Source: Rahnella rivi
GTDB taxonomy: Bacteria > Pseudomonadota > Gammaproteobacteria > Enterobacterales > Enterobacteriaceae
Direction of reading: 5' to 3'
Assembly: GCF_019049655.1 (NCBI RefSeq)
Contig: NZ_JAFMOX010000046.1
Coordinates: 30,804-94,803, forward strand
DNA: 64,000 nt
Positions within the stretch are counted from its first letter, which is position 1; every line of letters starts with the position of its first letter. The notes beneath the pieces were generated by a model. That model made no database searches. It worked only from the letters and a program-made list of their open reading frames with translations, and had not been told where the DNA came from. The position numbers and the translations under genes were made by a program. Positions 35,581-46,132 of this stretch are shown here, in pieces.

Positions 35581-35818
35581 TTACCCTGTTATGCGTTCAT
35601 TCCATGCGTCGCTGTATTTAATATTTCCATCAAGGTAATGCCACGTGACCGTGGACACGTGTACCGGTCAGCTTACCGGTATTACCCTCCGTGGGGATGT
35701 AGAGGTTATGGCTGAAGCTGGTGATTTCAATGGAGTGCTCGCGGTCTTTGACATCGACTGAACCTTTGATCAACGCGCCGCCATCATCCTTGAGCCATAA
35801 GTAAGCAGGGATTGCCAT
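35581..35818 (-). pseudogene. Type VI secretion hcp, internally deleted and frameshifted
   Basis: The start MAIPAYLWLKDDGGALIKGS with AAGGA upstream is a typical enteric Hcp N-terminus, continuing to NLYIPTEGNTGKLTGTRVH. The frame then stops, but in the next frame the sequence reads WHYLDGNIKYSDAWNERITG and a TAA at 35581, which is the Hcp C-terminus. About 80 central residues are missing and the junction shifts the frame (238 bases in all). Hcp forms the T6SS tube as hexameric rings, so this copy cannot be functional. No other T6SS structural gene is in the window. Confidence 0.85.
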
Positions 35819-36217
35819 ATTCATAATTCCTTTATAAATGTAAGGAATTACCTTATTCCCGCTGAGTTCAGGAGACAATAACGAAAAGTGGAGGGTGATA
35901 ATTTTCAGAGGTTTAGTAATAACGGTCGGCTATAGGAATTCGTCGGGGGGCGAAATGGTCTCGACGTCTGGGGCATTTTGGGGGCAATACAGAGCTGAAA
36001 ACAGATGAATTACTGGAAAATAGGGAGGTGGTAAGGATCTATCAGATCGGGCTCCAACCCGCATTCTGTGCGGTTTTTCCGCAGACTCAGAAATAAACCC
36101 ACATCATATTTAACCGATGGTGCTGTATGCCTTTTATTGATCTCGCGCATCTTGTAGAATGCGCAGCAGACGTAAACCCATACTAATATAAAGTATAAGC
36201 CGATAACCGCCTCCCAT
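35819..36217. other. Non-coding stretch between the hcp remnant and hemA
   Basis: This holds the hcp ribosome-binding site on the left, a small plus-strand terminator-like hairpin at 36059-36078, and the hemA promoter region on the right. A 77-codon minus-strand frame at 36010-36243 has one hydrophobic stretch but begins inside hemA and is not convincing. Confidence 0.5.
36059..36078 (+). terminator. Short hairpin with T-run
   Basis: CCGCA, 5 bases, TGCGG, then TTTTT. It has only a 5-bp stem. No plus-strand gene ends just before it, so it may be left over from the inserted cassette. Confidence 0.35.
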
Positions 36218-37480
36218 ATGACCCTGCTTGCATTAGGTATCAACCATAAAACGGCCCCGGTGTCTCTGCGTGAACGGGTAACATTTTCACCCGAGACACT
36301 TGATCAGGCGCTCTCCAGTCTGCTCCAGCAACCGCTGGTGCAGGGCGGTGTGGTGTTGTCTACCTGTAACCGGACTGAGTTGTACCTCAGCGTTGAACAG
36401 CAGGGGAATTTGCAGGACCAGCTGGTGAAATGGTTATGCGACTATCATCATCTCAGTGAAGATGAAGTGCGTAAAAGCTTGTACTGGCATCACGGCAATG
36501 AAGCTGTCAGCCACCTGATGCGCGTCGCCAGCGGCCTGGATTCTCTGGTGCTCGGTGAACCGCAAATACTCGGGCAGGTTAAAAAAGCCTTCGCGGAATC
36601 GCAAAACGGTCAGGCCGTTTCCGGCGAACTGGAGCGTCTGTTCCAGAAATCCTTCTCTGTGGCAAAACGTGTTCGCACTGAAACTGATATTGGGGCCAGC
36701 GCGGTGTCGGTGGCGTTTGCTGCCTGTACGCTGGCGCGTCAGATTTTTGAATCCCTTTCGGAAGTCAGTGTGTTGCTGGTCGGTGCCGGTGAAACCATCG
36801 AACTGGTGGCGCGTCATCTGCATCAGCATAACGTCCGCCACATGATGATTGCCAACCGTACCCGTGAACGGGCGCAGGCGCTGGCGACAGAAGTGAATGC
36901 AGAAGTCATCAGCCTGCAGGATATCGACTCCCGCCTGGCCGAAGCCGACATTATCATCAGCTCCACTGCCAGCCCGCTGCCGATCATCGGTAAAGGCATG
37001 GTGGAGCGCGCGTTAAAAGCCCGCCGCAACCAGCCTATGCTGATGGTGGATATTGCCGTTCCGCGCGATATCGAACCGGAAGTCGGCAAACTGGCCAACG
37101 CCTATCTGTACAGCGTTGATGATCTGCACAGCATCATTCAAAACAATCTTGCCCAACGCAAAGCGGCTGCCATCCAGGCGGAAACCATCGTTGAGCAGGA
37201 GAGTTCTAACTTCATGGCCTGGCTGCGTTCGCAGGGAGCCGTTGAAATTATTCGTGATTATCGCTCGCGTGCTGATATTATTCGCGCCGACGCAGAGGCC
37301 AAAGCCATCGCAGCGATTGCGCAGGGCGCTGACGTCGAAGCGGTGATCCATGAATTAGCCCACAAATTGACAAACCGCCTTATTCACGCGCCAACCCGTT
37401 CTCTGCAACAGGCAGCCAGCGACGGTGATGTGGAGCGTTTGCAAATTTTACGCGACAGCCTGGGGCTGGGTCAGCAATAG
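36218..37480 (+). CDS. hemA: Glutamyl-tRNA reductase
   Basis: This 420-residue enzyme reduces Glu-tRNA to glutamate-1-semialdehyde, the first committed step of haem synthesis. It matches E. coli Hem[22 protein letters not shown], the catalytic Cys in STCNRTELY (residue 50), the NADPH-binding [17 protein letters not shown] near 190, and the C-terminal dimerisation domain ending [10 protein letters not shown]. It heads the hemA-prfA-prmC-sirB2-sirB1-kdsA run. Confidence 0.98.
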   Translation: MTLLALGINHKTAPVSLRERVTFSPETLDQALSSLLQQPLVQGGVVLSTCNRTELYLSVEQQGNLQDQLVKWLCDYHHLSEDEVRKSLYWHHGNEAVSHLMRVASGLDSLVLGEPQILGQVKKAFAESQNGQAVSGELERLFQKSFSVAKRVRTETDIGASAVSVAFAACTLARQIFESLSEVSVLLVGAGETIELVARHLHQHNVRHMMIANRTRERAQALATEVNAEVISLQDIDSRLAEADIIISSTASPLPIIGKGMVERALKARRNQPMLMVDIAVPRDIEPEVGKLANAYLYSVDDLHSIIQNNLAQRKAAAIQAETIVEQESSNFMAWLRSQGAVEIIRDYRSRADIIRADAEAKAIAAIAQGADVEAVIHELAHKLTNRLIHAPTRSLQQAASDGDVERLQILRDSLGLGQQ

Positions 37481-37513
37481 TTCCTCCTTTTTTCACAGGG
37501 TTAAACACCACGC

Positions 37514-38596
37514 ATGAAGCCTTCTATTGTTGCCAAACTGGAAGCGTTACAAGAGCGCCACGAAGAAGTGCAGGCGATGCTTGGCGATGCCAGCGTTATC
37601 GCCGATCAGGATAAATTCCGCAGTCTTTCCCGCGAATATTCTCAGTTAACGTCCGTCTCCGAATGTTTTCTGGCCTGGCGTCAGGCGCAGGACGATTTAG
37701 AAACCGCTGAAATGATGCTCGATGATCCCGAGATGCGCGAAATGGCGCAGGACGAAATCAAAGAGTGCAAAGCCACCATCGAAGAGCTCGAACAACAATT
37801 ACAGCTTCTGTTATTGCCTAAAGATCCTGACGATGAACGCGGGTGCTTCCTTGAAATTCGCGCCGGAACCGGCGGTGATGAAGCGGCAATTTTTGCCGGT
37901 GATCTGTTCCGCATGTACAGCCGTTACGCGGAATCGCGCCGCTGGCGTGTGGAAATCGTGAGCGCCAGCGAAGGCGAGCACGGCGGCTATAAAGAAGTGA
38001 TCGCGAAAGTCAGCGGCGACGGCGTTTATGGTCAGTTCAAATTTGAATCGGGCGGCCACCGCGTTCAGCGCGTTCCGGAAACGGAGTCGCAGGGACGTAT
38101 TCATACCTCGGCCTGTACCGTTGCCGTGATGCCGGAAATTCCGGAAGCCGAATTGCCGGAAATTAACGCCGGTGATTTGCGTATCGATACCTTCCGTTCC
38201 TCCGGCGCGGGCGGTCAGCACGTTAACACCACTGACTCCGCCATCCGTATCACCCACATTCCTACCGGTATCGTGGTGGAATGCCAGGATGAACGTTCTC
38301 AGCACAAAAACAAAGCCAAAGCGATGTCTGTGCTGGGCGCGCGTATTCGCGCTGCCGAAGTGGCTAAACGCCATGCCGAAGAAGCGTCAACGCGCCGTAA
38401 CCTGCTGGGCACCGGCGACCGTTCAGACCGTAACCGGACCTACAACTTCCCGCAGGGCCGGGTCACCGATCACCGCATCAACCTGACGATTTACCGTCTG
38501 GATGAAGTGATGGAAGGCAAGCTGGACACGCTGATCCAGCCGATCGTGCAGGAATATCAGGCCGATCAGCTCGCCGCGCTTTCTGAGCAGGATTAA
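37514..38596 (+). CDS. prfA: Peptide chain release factor 1
   Basis: This 360-residue protein terminates translation at UAA and UAG. The GGQ loop is present ([20 protein letters not shown], about residues 230-249), as is the codon-reading PxT tripeptide, here PET in [16 protein letters not shown], a common natural variant. The length is that of E. coli RF1. Its stop overlaps the prmC start (TAATG), fitting the need for PrmC to methylate the GGQ Gln. Confidence 0.98.
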   Translation: MKPSIVAKLEALQERHEEVQAMLGDASVIADQDKFRSLSREYSQLTSVSECFLAWRQAQDDLETAEMMLDDPEMREMAQDEIKECKATIEELEQQLQLLLLPKDPDDERGCFLEIRAGTGGDEAAIFAGDLFRMYSRYAESRRWRVEIVSASEGEHGGYKEVIAKVSGDGVYGQFKFESGGHRVQRVPETESQGRIHTSACTVAVMPEIPEAELPEINAGDLRIDTFRSSGAGGQHVNTTDSAIRITHIPTGIVVECQDERSQHKNKAKAMSVLGARIRAAEVAKRHAEEASTRRNLLGTGDRSDRNRTYNFPQGRVTDHRINLTIYRLDEVMEGKLDTLIQPIVQEYQADQLAALSEQD

Positions 38597-39438
38597 TGGA
38601 TTTTCAGTGCTGGCTGCGTGATGCCACCCGCCGTCTCGCGGCGGGTGAAAGCCCGAAACGCGACGCGGAAATCTTGCTCGGTTTTGTGACTGGCCGGGCG
38701 AGAACTTTCATTATGGCGTTTGGCGAAACCCTGCTGACCGCTGAACAACTTCAGCAACTGGAGACTCTGCTTGCGCGACGCGAGCAGGGTGAGCCGGTTG
38801 CCTATCTGACCGGTGAACGTGAATTCTGGTCGCTGCCACTCTCGGTTTCTCCCGCTACCTTAATTCCCCGTCCTGATACTGAATGCCTGGTCGAGCAGGC
38901 GCTGGCCCATTTACCGCCTGAGCCGGTCCGCGTGCTGGATTTAGGCACCGGCACTGGCGCGATTGCTCTGGCTGTTGCCAGCGAACGCCCCGACTGCCAG
39001 CTAACCGGCGTTGATGTGCAACCCGATGCCGTCAGCCTGGCGCAACACAATGCCCGAAAACTGGCTATCCCGAATGCGCGATTTTTACAGGGCAGTTGGT
39101 TTGCGCCGGTCACCGGTGAAACCTTTGCGCTGATCGCCAGTAATCCTCCTTATATTGATGCTGCAGACCCTCATCTGGCGCAAGGTGACGTGCGTTTTGA
39201 GCCCGCAAGCGCGCTGGTGGCAGATAATGCCGGTCTGGCTGATCTGGCTCATATTATTCGCAGCGCACCCGCGTATCTTCAGGATCGCGGCTGGTTACTG
39301 CTCGAACACGGCTGGCAGCAGGCGAATGACGTTCAGGCGTTGTTGCGCCAGGCCGGTTATCAGCAGATTTCCACCGTGAAAGATTACGGTGATAACGATC
39401 GTGTCACGCTTGGACAGTGGATGCTGCCAGCGTTGTGA
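38596..39438 (+). CDS. prmC: Release factor glutamine methyltransferase
   Basis: This 280-residue enzyme methylates the GGQ glutamine of release factors. It carries the SAM-binding VLDLGTGTGAIALAVASERP near residue 116 and the NPPY motif (ASNPPYIDA, about 183-190) that holds the target amide. The N-terminal helical domain contacts the release factor. It shares one base with the prfA stop codon. Confidence 0.97.
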   Translation: MDFQCWLRDATRRLAAGESPKRDAEILLGFVTGRARTFIMAFGETLLTAEQLQQLETLLARREQGEPVAYLTGEREFWSLPLSVSPATLIPRPDTECLVEQALAHLPPEPVRVLDLGTGTGAIALAVASERPDCQLTGVDVQPDAVSLAQHNARKLAIPNARFLQGSWFAPVTGETFALIASNPPYIDAADPHLAQGDVRFEPASALVADNAGLADLAHIIRSAPAYLQDRGWLLLEHGWQQANDVQALLRQAGYQQISTVKDYGDNDRVTLGQWMLPAL

Positions 39439-39482
39439 TCGCCTGACCGCATAATAATGAACCCTATCTGAGGAAGCGGGTA

Positions 39483-39872
39483 ATGGCATACGTCTGGATG
39501 AAAAATCTGCATCTGCTCACTATTACGCTGAGTATTACGCTGTTTGTTTTACGTTTTTTCTGGAAATGGGCGGGTTCTGCTATGATGCAGAAACGCTGGG
39601 TGAAGATCGTGCCGCACATGGTGGATACGCTGTTGTTAATAAGCGGGATTTCACTTATCTTCATCACCCACTTTTATCCGTTCAGCCCACAGGGAACCTG
39701 GCTGACCGAAAAGCTTTTCGGCGTTATTATCTATATTGCGTTGGGTTTTGTAGCCCTGAGCAAGCGACCTCTTAGCCAGAAAACACGCTGGCTGGCCTTT
39801 ATTCTGGCGCTCGCTTGTCTTTATCTGGTTCTCAAACTGGCCCTGACGAAAATACCGCTGCTATTGGGATAA
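39483..39872 (+). CDS. sirB2: SirB2 family membrane protein
   Basis: This 129-residue protein has four hydrophobic helices and the SirB2 pattern (WMKNLHLLTITLSITLFVLRFFW; PHMVDTLLLISGISL; KRPLSQKTRWLAFI). Its function is poorly known. AGGAAG lies before the ATG. It sits between prmC and sirB1, as in other enterobacteria, and stops 2 bases before sirB1 starts. Confidence 0.95.
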   Translation: MAYVWMKNLHLLTITLSITLFVLRFFWKWAGSAMMQKRWVKIVPHMVDTLLLISGISLIFITHFYPFSPQGTWLTEKLFGVIIYIALGFVALSKRPLSQKTRWLAFILALACLYLVLKLALTKIPLLLG

Positions 39873-39874
39873 CT

Positions 39875-40684
39875 ATGAGTACGCTTGCTGATTTTGAATT
39901 TAACACGGCCCCTCTCAGTACCGGAGTGATCAAAGTGACGGAATCCGTGCGCTTTGATTTCAACGCGGAGGATGTCCGCCGCCAGTTACAAGTGCTGGTG
40001 GATGAAGCGCGCAGTGTCGTGCCTGAAAATCTCGATCAGGATCAGCAACTGGAAGTCCTGATTGAACTGTTTTACCGCACCTGGGGATTTGGTGGCGCGG
40101 GCGGTGTCTATCGCCTGTCGGATGCTATCTGGATCGACAAAGTGCTGGCTTCACGGCAGGGCACGCCGGTGTCGCTGGGTGTGATTTTCCTGCATATCGC
40201 CCATGAACTGAATCTGCCACTGATGCCGGTGATTTTCCCGACGCAGCTGATTTTACGCGCTGACTGGCTGGATGAAGAGATGTGGTTGCTCAACCCCATC
40301 AACGGCGACACGCTCAACGAGCACATGCTCAGCGTCTGGCTGAAAGGCAATCTGGGCGTGACGGCAGAAATCGAAGACGACGATCTCGAAGAAGCGGAAA
40401 ACACGGTGATCGTGCGCAAAATGCTCGATACGCTGAAAGCCGCGCTGATGGAAGAAAAGCAGTTTGAAATGGCTTTGCGGGCAAGTGAAACCGTGTTGCA
40501 GTTCGACCCGGAAGATCCTTATGAAATCCGCGATCGCGGTCTGATTTACGTTCAGCTCGACTGTAATCAGGTGGCTATTTCCGATCTCAGCTACTTTGTC
40601 GAACAATGCCCGGAAGACCCGATTTCAGAAGTCATCAAAGTGCAGATCCATGCGATTGAACACAAGCAGGTTACGCTGCATTAA
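39875..40684 (+). CDS. sirB1: SirB1 family protein with transglutaminase-like and TPR-like parts
   Basis: The 269-residue length equals E. coli SirB1. I chose MSTLADFEFNTAPLS, which directly follows sirB2. The N-terminal part (LIELFYRTWGFGGAG, GTPVSLGVIFLHIAHEL) resembles transglutaminase-like folds, and the C-terminal part (LRASETVLQFDPEDPYEIRDRGLIYVQLDC) is a tetratricopeptide repeat. The molecular role is not established; the name comes from a Salmonella invasion-regulator screen. Confidence 0.95.
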   Translation: MSTLADFEFNTAPLSTGVIKVTESVRFDFNAEDVRRQLQVLVDEARSVVPENLDQDQQLEVLIELFYRTWGFGGAGGVYRLSDAIWIDKVLASRQGTPVSLGVIFLHIAHELNLPLMPVIFPTQLILRADWLDEEMWLLNPINGDTLNEHMLSVWLKGNLGVTAEIEDDDLEEAENTVIVRKMLDTLKAALMEEKQFEMALRASETVLQFDPEDPYEIRDRGLIYVQLDCNQVAISDLSYFVEQCPEDPISEVIKVQIHAIEHKQVTLH

Positions 40685-40767
40685 TTTATTATTACCTTAC
40701 ATTATCATCTGATGCGTGTTGAGAAACTGCCTGTTGAGGCTGCCTCAGATGAAGGATTTATCACTAA

Positions 40768-41634
<867 letters not shown>

Positions 41635-41654
41635 GCGCAGCAATCAGATACAAC

Positions 41655-41679
41655 AAAGGCGACCCGAGGGTCGCCTTTT
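41655..41679. terminator. Terminator between kdsA and dauA
   Basis: GGCGACC at 41658-41664 pairs with GGTCGCC at 41669-41675, followed by TTTT; AAA precedes. It separates two convergent genes. Confidence 0.85.
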
Positions 41680-41696
41680 GCATTTCTGCGTGAGTA

Positions 41697-43364
41697 TTAC
41701 AGCGCGTCCTGCAATGAACTGTGGAAGCTCAGTTTTCCTGCCACCGGTTGCATTCTGGCGCGGGCCAGGGTTTTGAGCGGCTGGTAAGGGATCTCAGCGA
41801 TACGCAATTCGGTGCCTTCAGGCAGATTCGCGATGAAGGTCCGTAATGCATTCACGCCACCGGCATCGAGCACCGCAACGCGATCCCACAACAGAACGAT
41901 CACTTTTTTACCGGCACTGCGCACCTGCAATTCGCTGAAGATGCGCTCTGCGGCGGCGAAGAACAGCGGGCCGTTAATGCGCATGACCAGAGTATCTTCC
42001 GCCGCCTCCGCAGGCACCTCGGTCAGACGGGTGAGTTTGGCGATGCGTCGCATAAACAGCAGCGAAGCCATCACGATACCGGCAGTAATGGCGATCACCA
42101 TATCAAACAGCACGGTCAGGCTCATGCAGGTCAGCATCACCAGAATGTCGTCTTTGGGCGCGCGGCGCAGCAAATCCACCACTTTATGCGCTTCACTCAT
42201 GTTCCAGGCGACCATCAACAACAATGCCGCCATGGCGGCGAGCGGGAGCCAGGACAGCCACGGTGCGAGCACCAGCAGGGCGAGGATCACCAGCAATGAG
42301 TGAATAATCGCAGACACCGGTGAGGTTGCACCGGCGCGCACATTGGCTGCCGAGCGGGCAATGGCCGCCGTTGCTGTGATGCCGCCAAAGAACGGACTGA
42401 CGATATTACCGATACCCTGACCGATCAGTTCATTGTCAGAATGATGTTTTATGCCTGTCATCCCGTCCAGCACCACTGCGCAGAGAAGCGACTCGATGGC
42501 GCCAAGCATCGCCATCGAAAAGGCTGCCGGTAACAATGCCTGAACCAGTGACCAGCTCAGACCGCTGCCGCCGGACGCACTCCATGGCAACGTGAACTGT
42601 GGCAGGATCGCCGGAATGCCGTTGCCCTGCGAACCATCGGGCAACAGATAATGAAAGCGTGAGCCGATAGTAGCCACCGGGTGCCCGGCCTGCATGAAAA
42701 TCGCCATCACCGCGCAGCCTGCCAGCAGCGCAGGAAGATGCCCCGGTACACGTAAACCGAGTTTCGGCCAGCCGATCAGAACGGCAAGCGTCACGATGCC
42801 AATGGCCGCATCACCGTAATCCAGCGTCGGCAGCGCCATCACCAGCGCCGCCACTTTGCTCAGATAATGTTCCGGGACTGAAGCCATCGACAGCCCGAAG
42901 AAATCCTTGAGCTGCATGGTCCCGATGGTAATGGCAATCCCCGAGGTGAAACCCAGCGTCACCGGCAGGGGAATGTATTCGATAAGCCGGCCAAAACGCG
43001 CCAGCCCCATCATCAGCAGCATGAAGCCGGACATCAGCGTCGCCAGCAGCAAGCCGGAAAGGCCGTACTGTTGCGACACCGGGAACAGGATCACGACAAA
43101 AGCCGCGGTCGGCCCGGACACGCTAAAACGCGAACCGCCGCAAATGGCGATCACAATCCCTGCGATAGCTGACGTATAAAGCCCGTACTGCGGCGGCACA
43201 CCGCTGGCAATCGCCAGCGCCATGGCAAGCGGGATCGCGATGATCCCGACGGTGACACCGGCAATGGCGTCTTTAAGTAAACGCGGGAGAGAGTATTTTT
43301 CAAGGATACAGGCTTCAATCAGCGCACTGAACAGCCTGACACGGCGACTTCCTGAGGTATTCAT
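41697..43364 (-). CDS. dauA: C4-dicarboxylate/anion transporter DauA
   Basis: This 555-residue SulP-family protein matches E. coli DauA (YchM), which imports succinate at acidic pH. The membrane domain starts [37 protein letters not shown], and the STAS domain has [23 protein letters not shown] near residue 495, with Asp-Ala-Gly-Gly in place of the common DSSG. In E. coli it lies between ychH and prs; here it is convergent with kdsA. It is distinct from the shorter SulP gene at 14810. Confidence 0.95.
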   Translation of the reverse strand: MNTSGSRRVRLFSALIEACILEKYSLPRLLKDAIAGVTVGIIAIPLAMALAIASGVPPQYGLYTSAIAGIVIAICGGSRFSVSGPTAAFVVILFPVSQQYGLSGLLLATLMSGFMLLMMGLARFGRLIEYIPLPVTLGFTSGIAITIGTMQLKDFFGLSMASVPEHYLSKVAALVMALPTLDYGDAAIGIVTLAVLIGWPKLGLRVPGHLPALLAGCAVMAIFMQAGHPVATIGSRFHYLLPDGSQGNGIPAILPQFTLPWSASGGSGLSWSLVQALLPAAFSMAMLGAIESLLCAVVLDGMTGIKHHSDNELIGQGIGNIVSPFFGGITATAAIARSAANVRAGATSPVSAIIHSLLVILALLVLAPWLSWLPLAAMAALLLMVAWNMSEAHKVVDLLRRAPKDDILVMLTCMSLTVLFDMVIAITAGIVMASLLFMRRIAKLTRLTEVPAEAAEDTLVMRINGPLFFAAAERIFSELQVRSAGKKVIVLLWDRVAVLDAGGVNALRTFIANLPEGTELRIAEIPYQPLKTLARARMQPVAGKLSFHSSLQDAL

Positions 43365-43637
43365 ACGACGTAAACCACCTGACGAAAAAGGATTGAAAAG
43401 AACACAGGTCTTCCTTTACCCGAAAGCACTCAGCCTACGCCGATTCGCCTGAGGGTATCTAGATATAAATCAAGGAGTGAACGGCCTTTGGTGTGTAGTC
43501 TGTGCGCCAGTTTAATTCCCGACAATGTGACACGTCCCGCTATATTTCACGGTGAGGAACTTTCGGGGCATTGATCATCTATATTTAAGTTAAAACCCGT
43601 AATCTGGAGGGAAAACCGTAAGGGGACGCATTTATCT

Positions 43638-44744
43638 ATGCCGGATATCTTATCGCTCAGAAGCTTGTATGGGGATATTTGTGTTACCTATGCCACGCTG
43701 TCGATCATCTTTTTTCTCCTGAGCCGCAGCGAACCTTTTACCTTCAAAGGCTCACACTGGAAGCGGGTGGTGTTCGGCGTGGTGGCCGGGATGACGGCCT
43801 TATATTTACGCAGTAATCGTCTGGTACTGGTCGACGATTTATCTTTCAGTCTTGAAATGTTGCCGATGATTTTAGTGACGTTTTTCGGCGGCTGGCTGAG
43901 CGGGCTGTGCAGTTTTATTGTGTCTTTTGTGTTCAACGGCATGTTTACGCTGAACAATCTGTTTATCGCCATCATTCTTGGCACGCTGTTTTTATTCCGC
44001 GTCTGGCGCAGGCGCAAACACCGAGAACTGTATATCACCATTATCCTGATCGGTGCTTTCCGGCTGGCGTTAATTTCCAGCATTCATGGCATTCAGGTTC
44101 CCTGGTCAGAACTGCTGGTTTATCAGCTCATTTCTGCCGGTTGCATGATCCTGTGTTATCACGCCCTCAATTATAAAGAAATTTATATGGGCAAAGTCTT
44201 CACTATCCGCGTGAAGGCGGCGACCGATGAACTGACGCAGATAAACAACCGTGCCAGTCTCGATTACTGGCTGGATCAGAGGCAGTTACAGCGCGAAGCC
44301 TGCGGACTGATTTTGCTGGATATTGATAACTTCAAACAGGTTAATGACACTTTTGGTCATCTGGCCGGAGACAGAGTGCTGACCGAAGTGGGGCGGTTAT
44401 TACGCCATCTGACGCGCAGCGATGATTTCGCCGGGCGTTACGGCGGTGAGGAGTTTCTGGTGATGACCTCGACCTGCGACCCCGGCACGCTCATGGCCAT
44501 TGCCGAACGCATCCGTAAGGAAGTGGAGGATTGCGCCATTATTCTCGAGGATGGACGGGTGCTTAACGTGACGGTGTCACTTGGAGTATCCCTTTACCTG
44601 CCGGGTATGATTATCCGCAAGTCGCTGAAACTGGCTGATTTATCCTTATATGAGGCAAAACGGCAGGGCAAAAACCGTGTGGTGGCCAGTTCGATCCTGA
44701 CGCTTTCGTCACTGGGCGCTAAACGAGATTATCCCGGAATGTAA
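43638..44744 (+). CDS. Membrane diguanylate cyclase
   Basis: This 368-residue protein has a LytS-like membrane sensor region (5TM type, about residues 10-180, with FGGWLSGLCSFIVSFVFNG) and a C-terminal GGDEF domain that makes cyclic di-GMP. The active site is GGEEF at 269-273, and RSDD at 260-263 is a complete inhibitory I-site. DELTQINNRASLDYWL and LLDIDNFKQVNDTFGHLAGD are the usual lead-in motifs. It is active by motif. It stands alone, convergent with the dehydrogenase operon. Confidence 0.93.
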   Translation: MPDILSLRSLYGDICVTYATLSIIFFLLSRSEPFTFKGSHWKRVVFGVVAGMTALYLRSNRLVLVDDLSFSLEMLPMILVTFFGGWLSGLCSFIVSFVFNGMFTLNNLFIAIILGTLFLFRVWRRRKHRELYITIILIGAFRLALISSIHGIQVPWSELLVYQLISAGCMILCYHALNYKEIYMGKVFTIRVKAATDELTQINNRASLDYWLDQRQLQREACGLILLDIDNFKQVNDTFGHLAGDRVLTEVGRLLRHLTRSDDFAGRYGGEEFLVMTSTCDPGTLMAIAERIRKEVEDCAIILEDGRVLNVTVSLGVSLYLPGMIIRKSLKLADLSLYEAKRQGKNRVVASSILTLSSLGAKRDYPGM

Positions 44745-44767
44745 AAGGGAGCCTTACCACGGCTCCC
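44743..44767 (-). terminator. Terminator of the dehydrogenase operon
   Basis: GGGAGCC at 44747-44753 pairs with GGCTCCC at 44761-44767. On the minus strand TTTTAC follows, so it ends the cytochrome gene transcript. Confidence 0.7.
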
Positions 44768-44790
44768 TGAATTGATTTTACCCTGACAGA

Positions 44791-46110
44791 TTATTTCTGC
44801 GTGCCTTCTTCGATTTTTGGCGGAGAGGGCAAATCAGCGGCTTCACGCATCTTCGCCACCTCTTTTGCCGTGACCGTCGCGCCCGCCGGATTACCAAACT
44901 GCGTGCTGACATAATTGCTCAGCGTGGCAATCTGCTGGTCATTAAGCTGATCGGCAAACGACGGCATCATGATTTCGCCTTTATCCATGTGGCGCTGCAC
45001 GCCGTTGAGGATAACGGACACCTGATTACGGCTGTCGTATGAACCGGTGCTGGTATGACTGAACAGCGACGGATACGCATGGAACCCTTCACCGCTGCCT
45101 TCGCCGCCTTTGCCGTGACAGGCTGCGCAGCTGGCATTAAAGAGTGCCGCCGCCGACTGGTCAATGGTCAGTCCCTCTGCACGCAGGGGATACACATCCT
45201 GATTCTGACGGCCCCACGCATCACGCGGTTTTGTCTGTTTGTCATCACCGATGGCCGGGACGGACCGGATATAGGTGGCGATGGCATTCAGGTCGCTGTC
45301 TGAAAGATGCTGCAAACTGTGCTCTATGGCTTCTGCCATCGCCCCGGACGCCGACGCCTTACCGGCCACAAAGCCCGTTTTCAGGTAAGTCACCAGATCC
45401 TGCTGCGACCAGGTGCCTATCCCGGCATTTTTATCCGGCGTGATGTTGAAGGCCACCCACGCGCCCAAATCCCCGCCCGAAAACGCTTTGTCCGTGTCCA
45501 TGCCCATGGTCAGCGTGCGCGGTGTATGGCAGGTGCCGCAGTGTTCCAGTGCCTCCACCAGATACGCGCCGCGATTCCAGTCAGCAGATTTTGACGGATC
45601 GTTTTTCAGTTCGCCTTCGTCAAAGTTAAACATCTTCCACACGCGCATGCCCCAGCGCTGGTTGAACGGAAATGACAGATCCGTTTGCGGCCCCGCGGAA
45701 TTCACCGCTGGCAGCGACATCAGGTACGCTTTGATCGCCAGCACATCTTCACGTTTCATTTTGGTGAAAGAGTCATAAGGCATGGCCGGATAAAGTTGCT
45801 GGCCGTCTTTGCCCACACCGTCACGCACCGCGCGCACGAATTCATCGTCCGTCCAGTTGCCGATACCAAACTGTTTGTCAGAAGAAATATTGGTGCCGTA
45901 AATCACGCCAAAAGGCGATGCCAGCGGATAACCGCCGCCGAATTTCGCGGTTTTATCCGCGCCCGGCGCGGTATGGCAGGCGGTACAGTCACCGGCTGTC
46001 GCCAGATATTCACCGCGCTTGATTAGATCGGTATGACCCGCGGCGTCATCAGCCCGTGCGCCAGCCACTACCAGTAACGGCAGCAACGCCAGCATGAATT
46101 TCATTTTCAT
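44791..46110 (-). CDS. Membrane-bound dehydrogenase cytochrome c subunit (three haems)
   Basis: This 439-residue exported protein has a signal peptide (MKMKFMLALLPLLVVAGARA) and three CxxCH haem sites: CTACH at 42-46, CGTCH near 190 and CAACH near 330. This is the multihaem subunit of gluconate 2-dehydrogenase and related alcohol or sugar dehydrogenases, which passes electrons to ubiquinone. A hydrophobic C-terminal anchor is not obvious. It is the last gene of the operon with the flavoprotein and small subunit. Confidence 0.92.
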   Translation of the reverse strand: MKMKFMLALLPLLVVAGARADDAAGHTDLIKRGEYLATAGDCTACHTAPGADKTAKFGGGYPLASPFGVIYGTNISSDKQFGIGNWTDDEFVRAVRDGVGKDGQQLYPAMPYDSFTKMKREDVLAIKAYLMSLPAVNSAGPQTDLSFPFNQRWGMRVWKMFNFDEGELKNDPSKSADWNRGAYLVEALEHCGTCHTPRTLTMGMDTDKAFSGGDLGAWVAFNITPDKNAGIGTWSQQDLVTYLKTGFVAGKASASGAMAEAIEHSLQHLSDSDLNAIATYIRSVPAIGDDKQTKPRDAWGRQNQDVYPLRAEGLTIDQSAAALFNASCAACHGKGGEGSGEGFHAYPSLFSHTSTGSYDSRNQVSVILNGVQRHMDKGEIMMPSFADQLNDQQIATLSNYVSTQFGNPAGATVTAKEVAKMREAADLPSPPKIEEGTQK

Positions 46111-46132
46111 TACTCAGTCCTCAGAAAATCAA

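Noticed and set aside
36010..36243. 77-codon minus-strand frame with one hydrophobic stretch upstream of hemA
   Set aside because: It begins inside hemA, lacks a ribosome-binding site and matches no family that I know. It might be a truncated piece of the hcp cassette but cannot be supported.
38068..38100. PET instead of PAT in the codon-recognition tripeptide of release factor 1
   Set aside because: The middle position of PxT is naturally variable in RF1; the flanking motif is intact.
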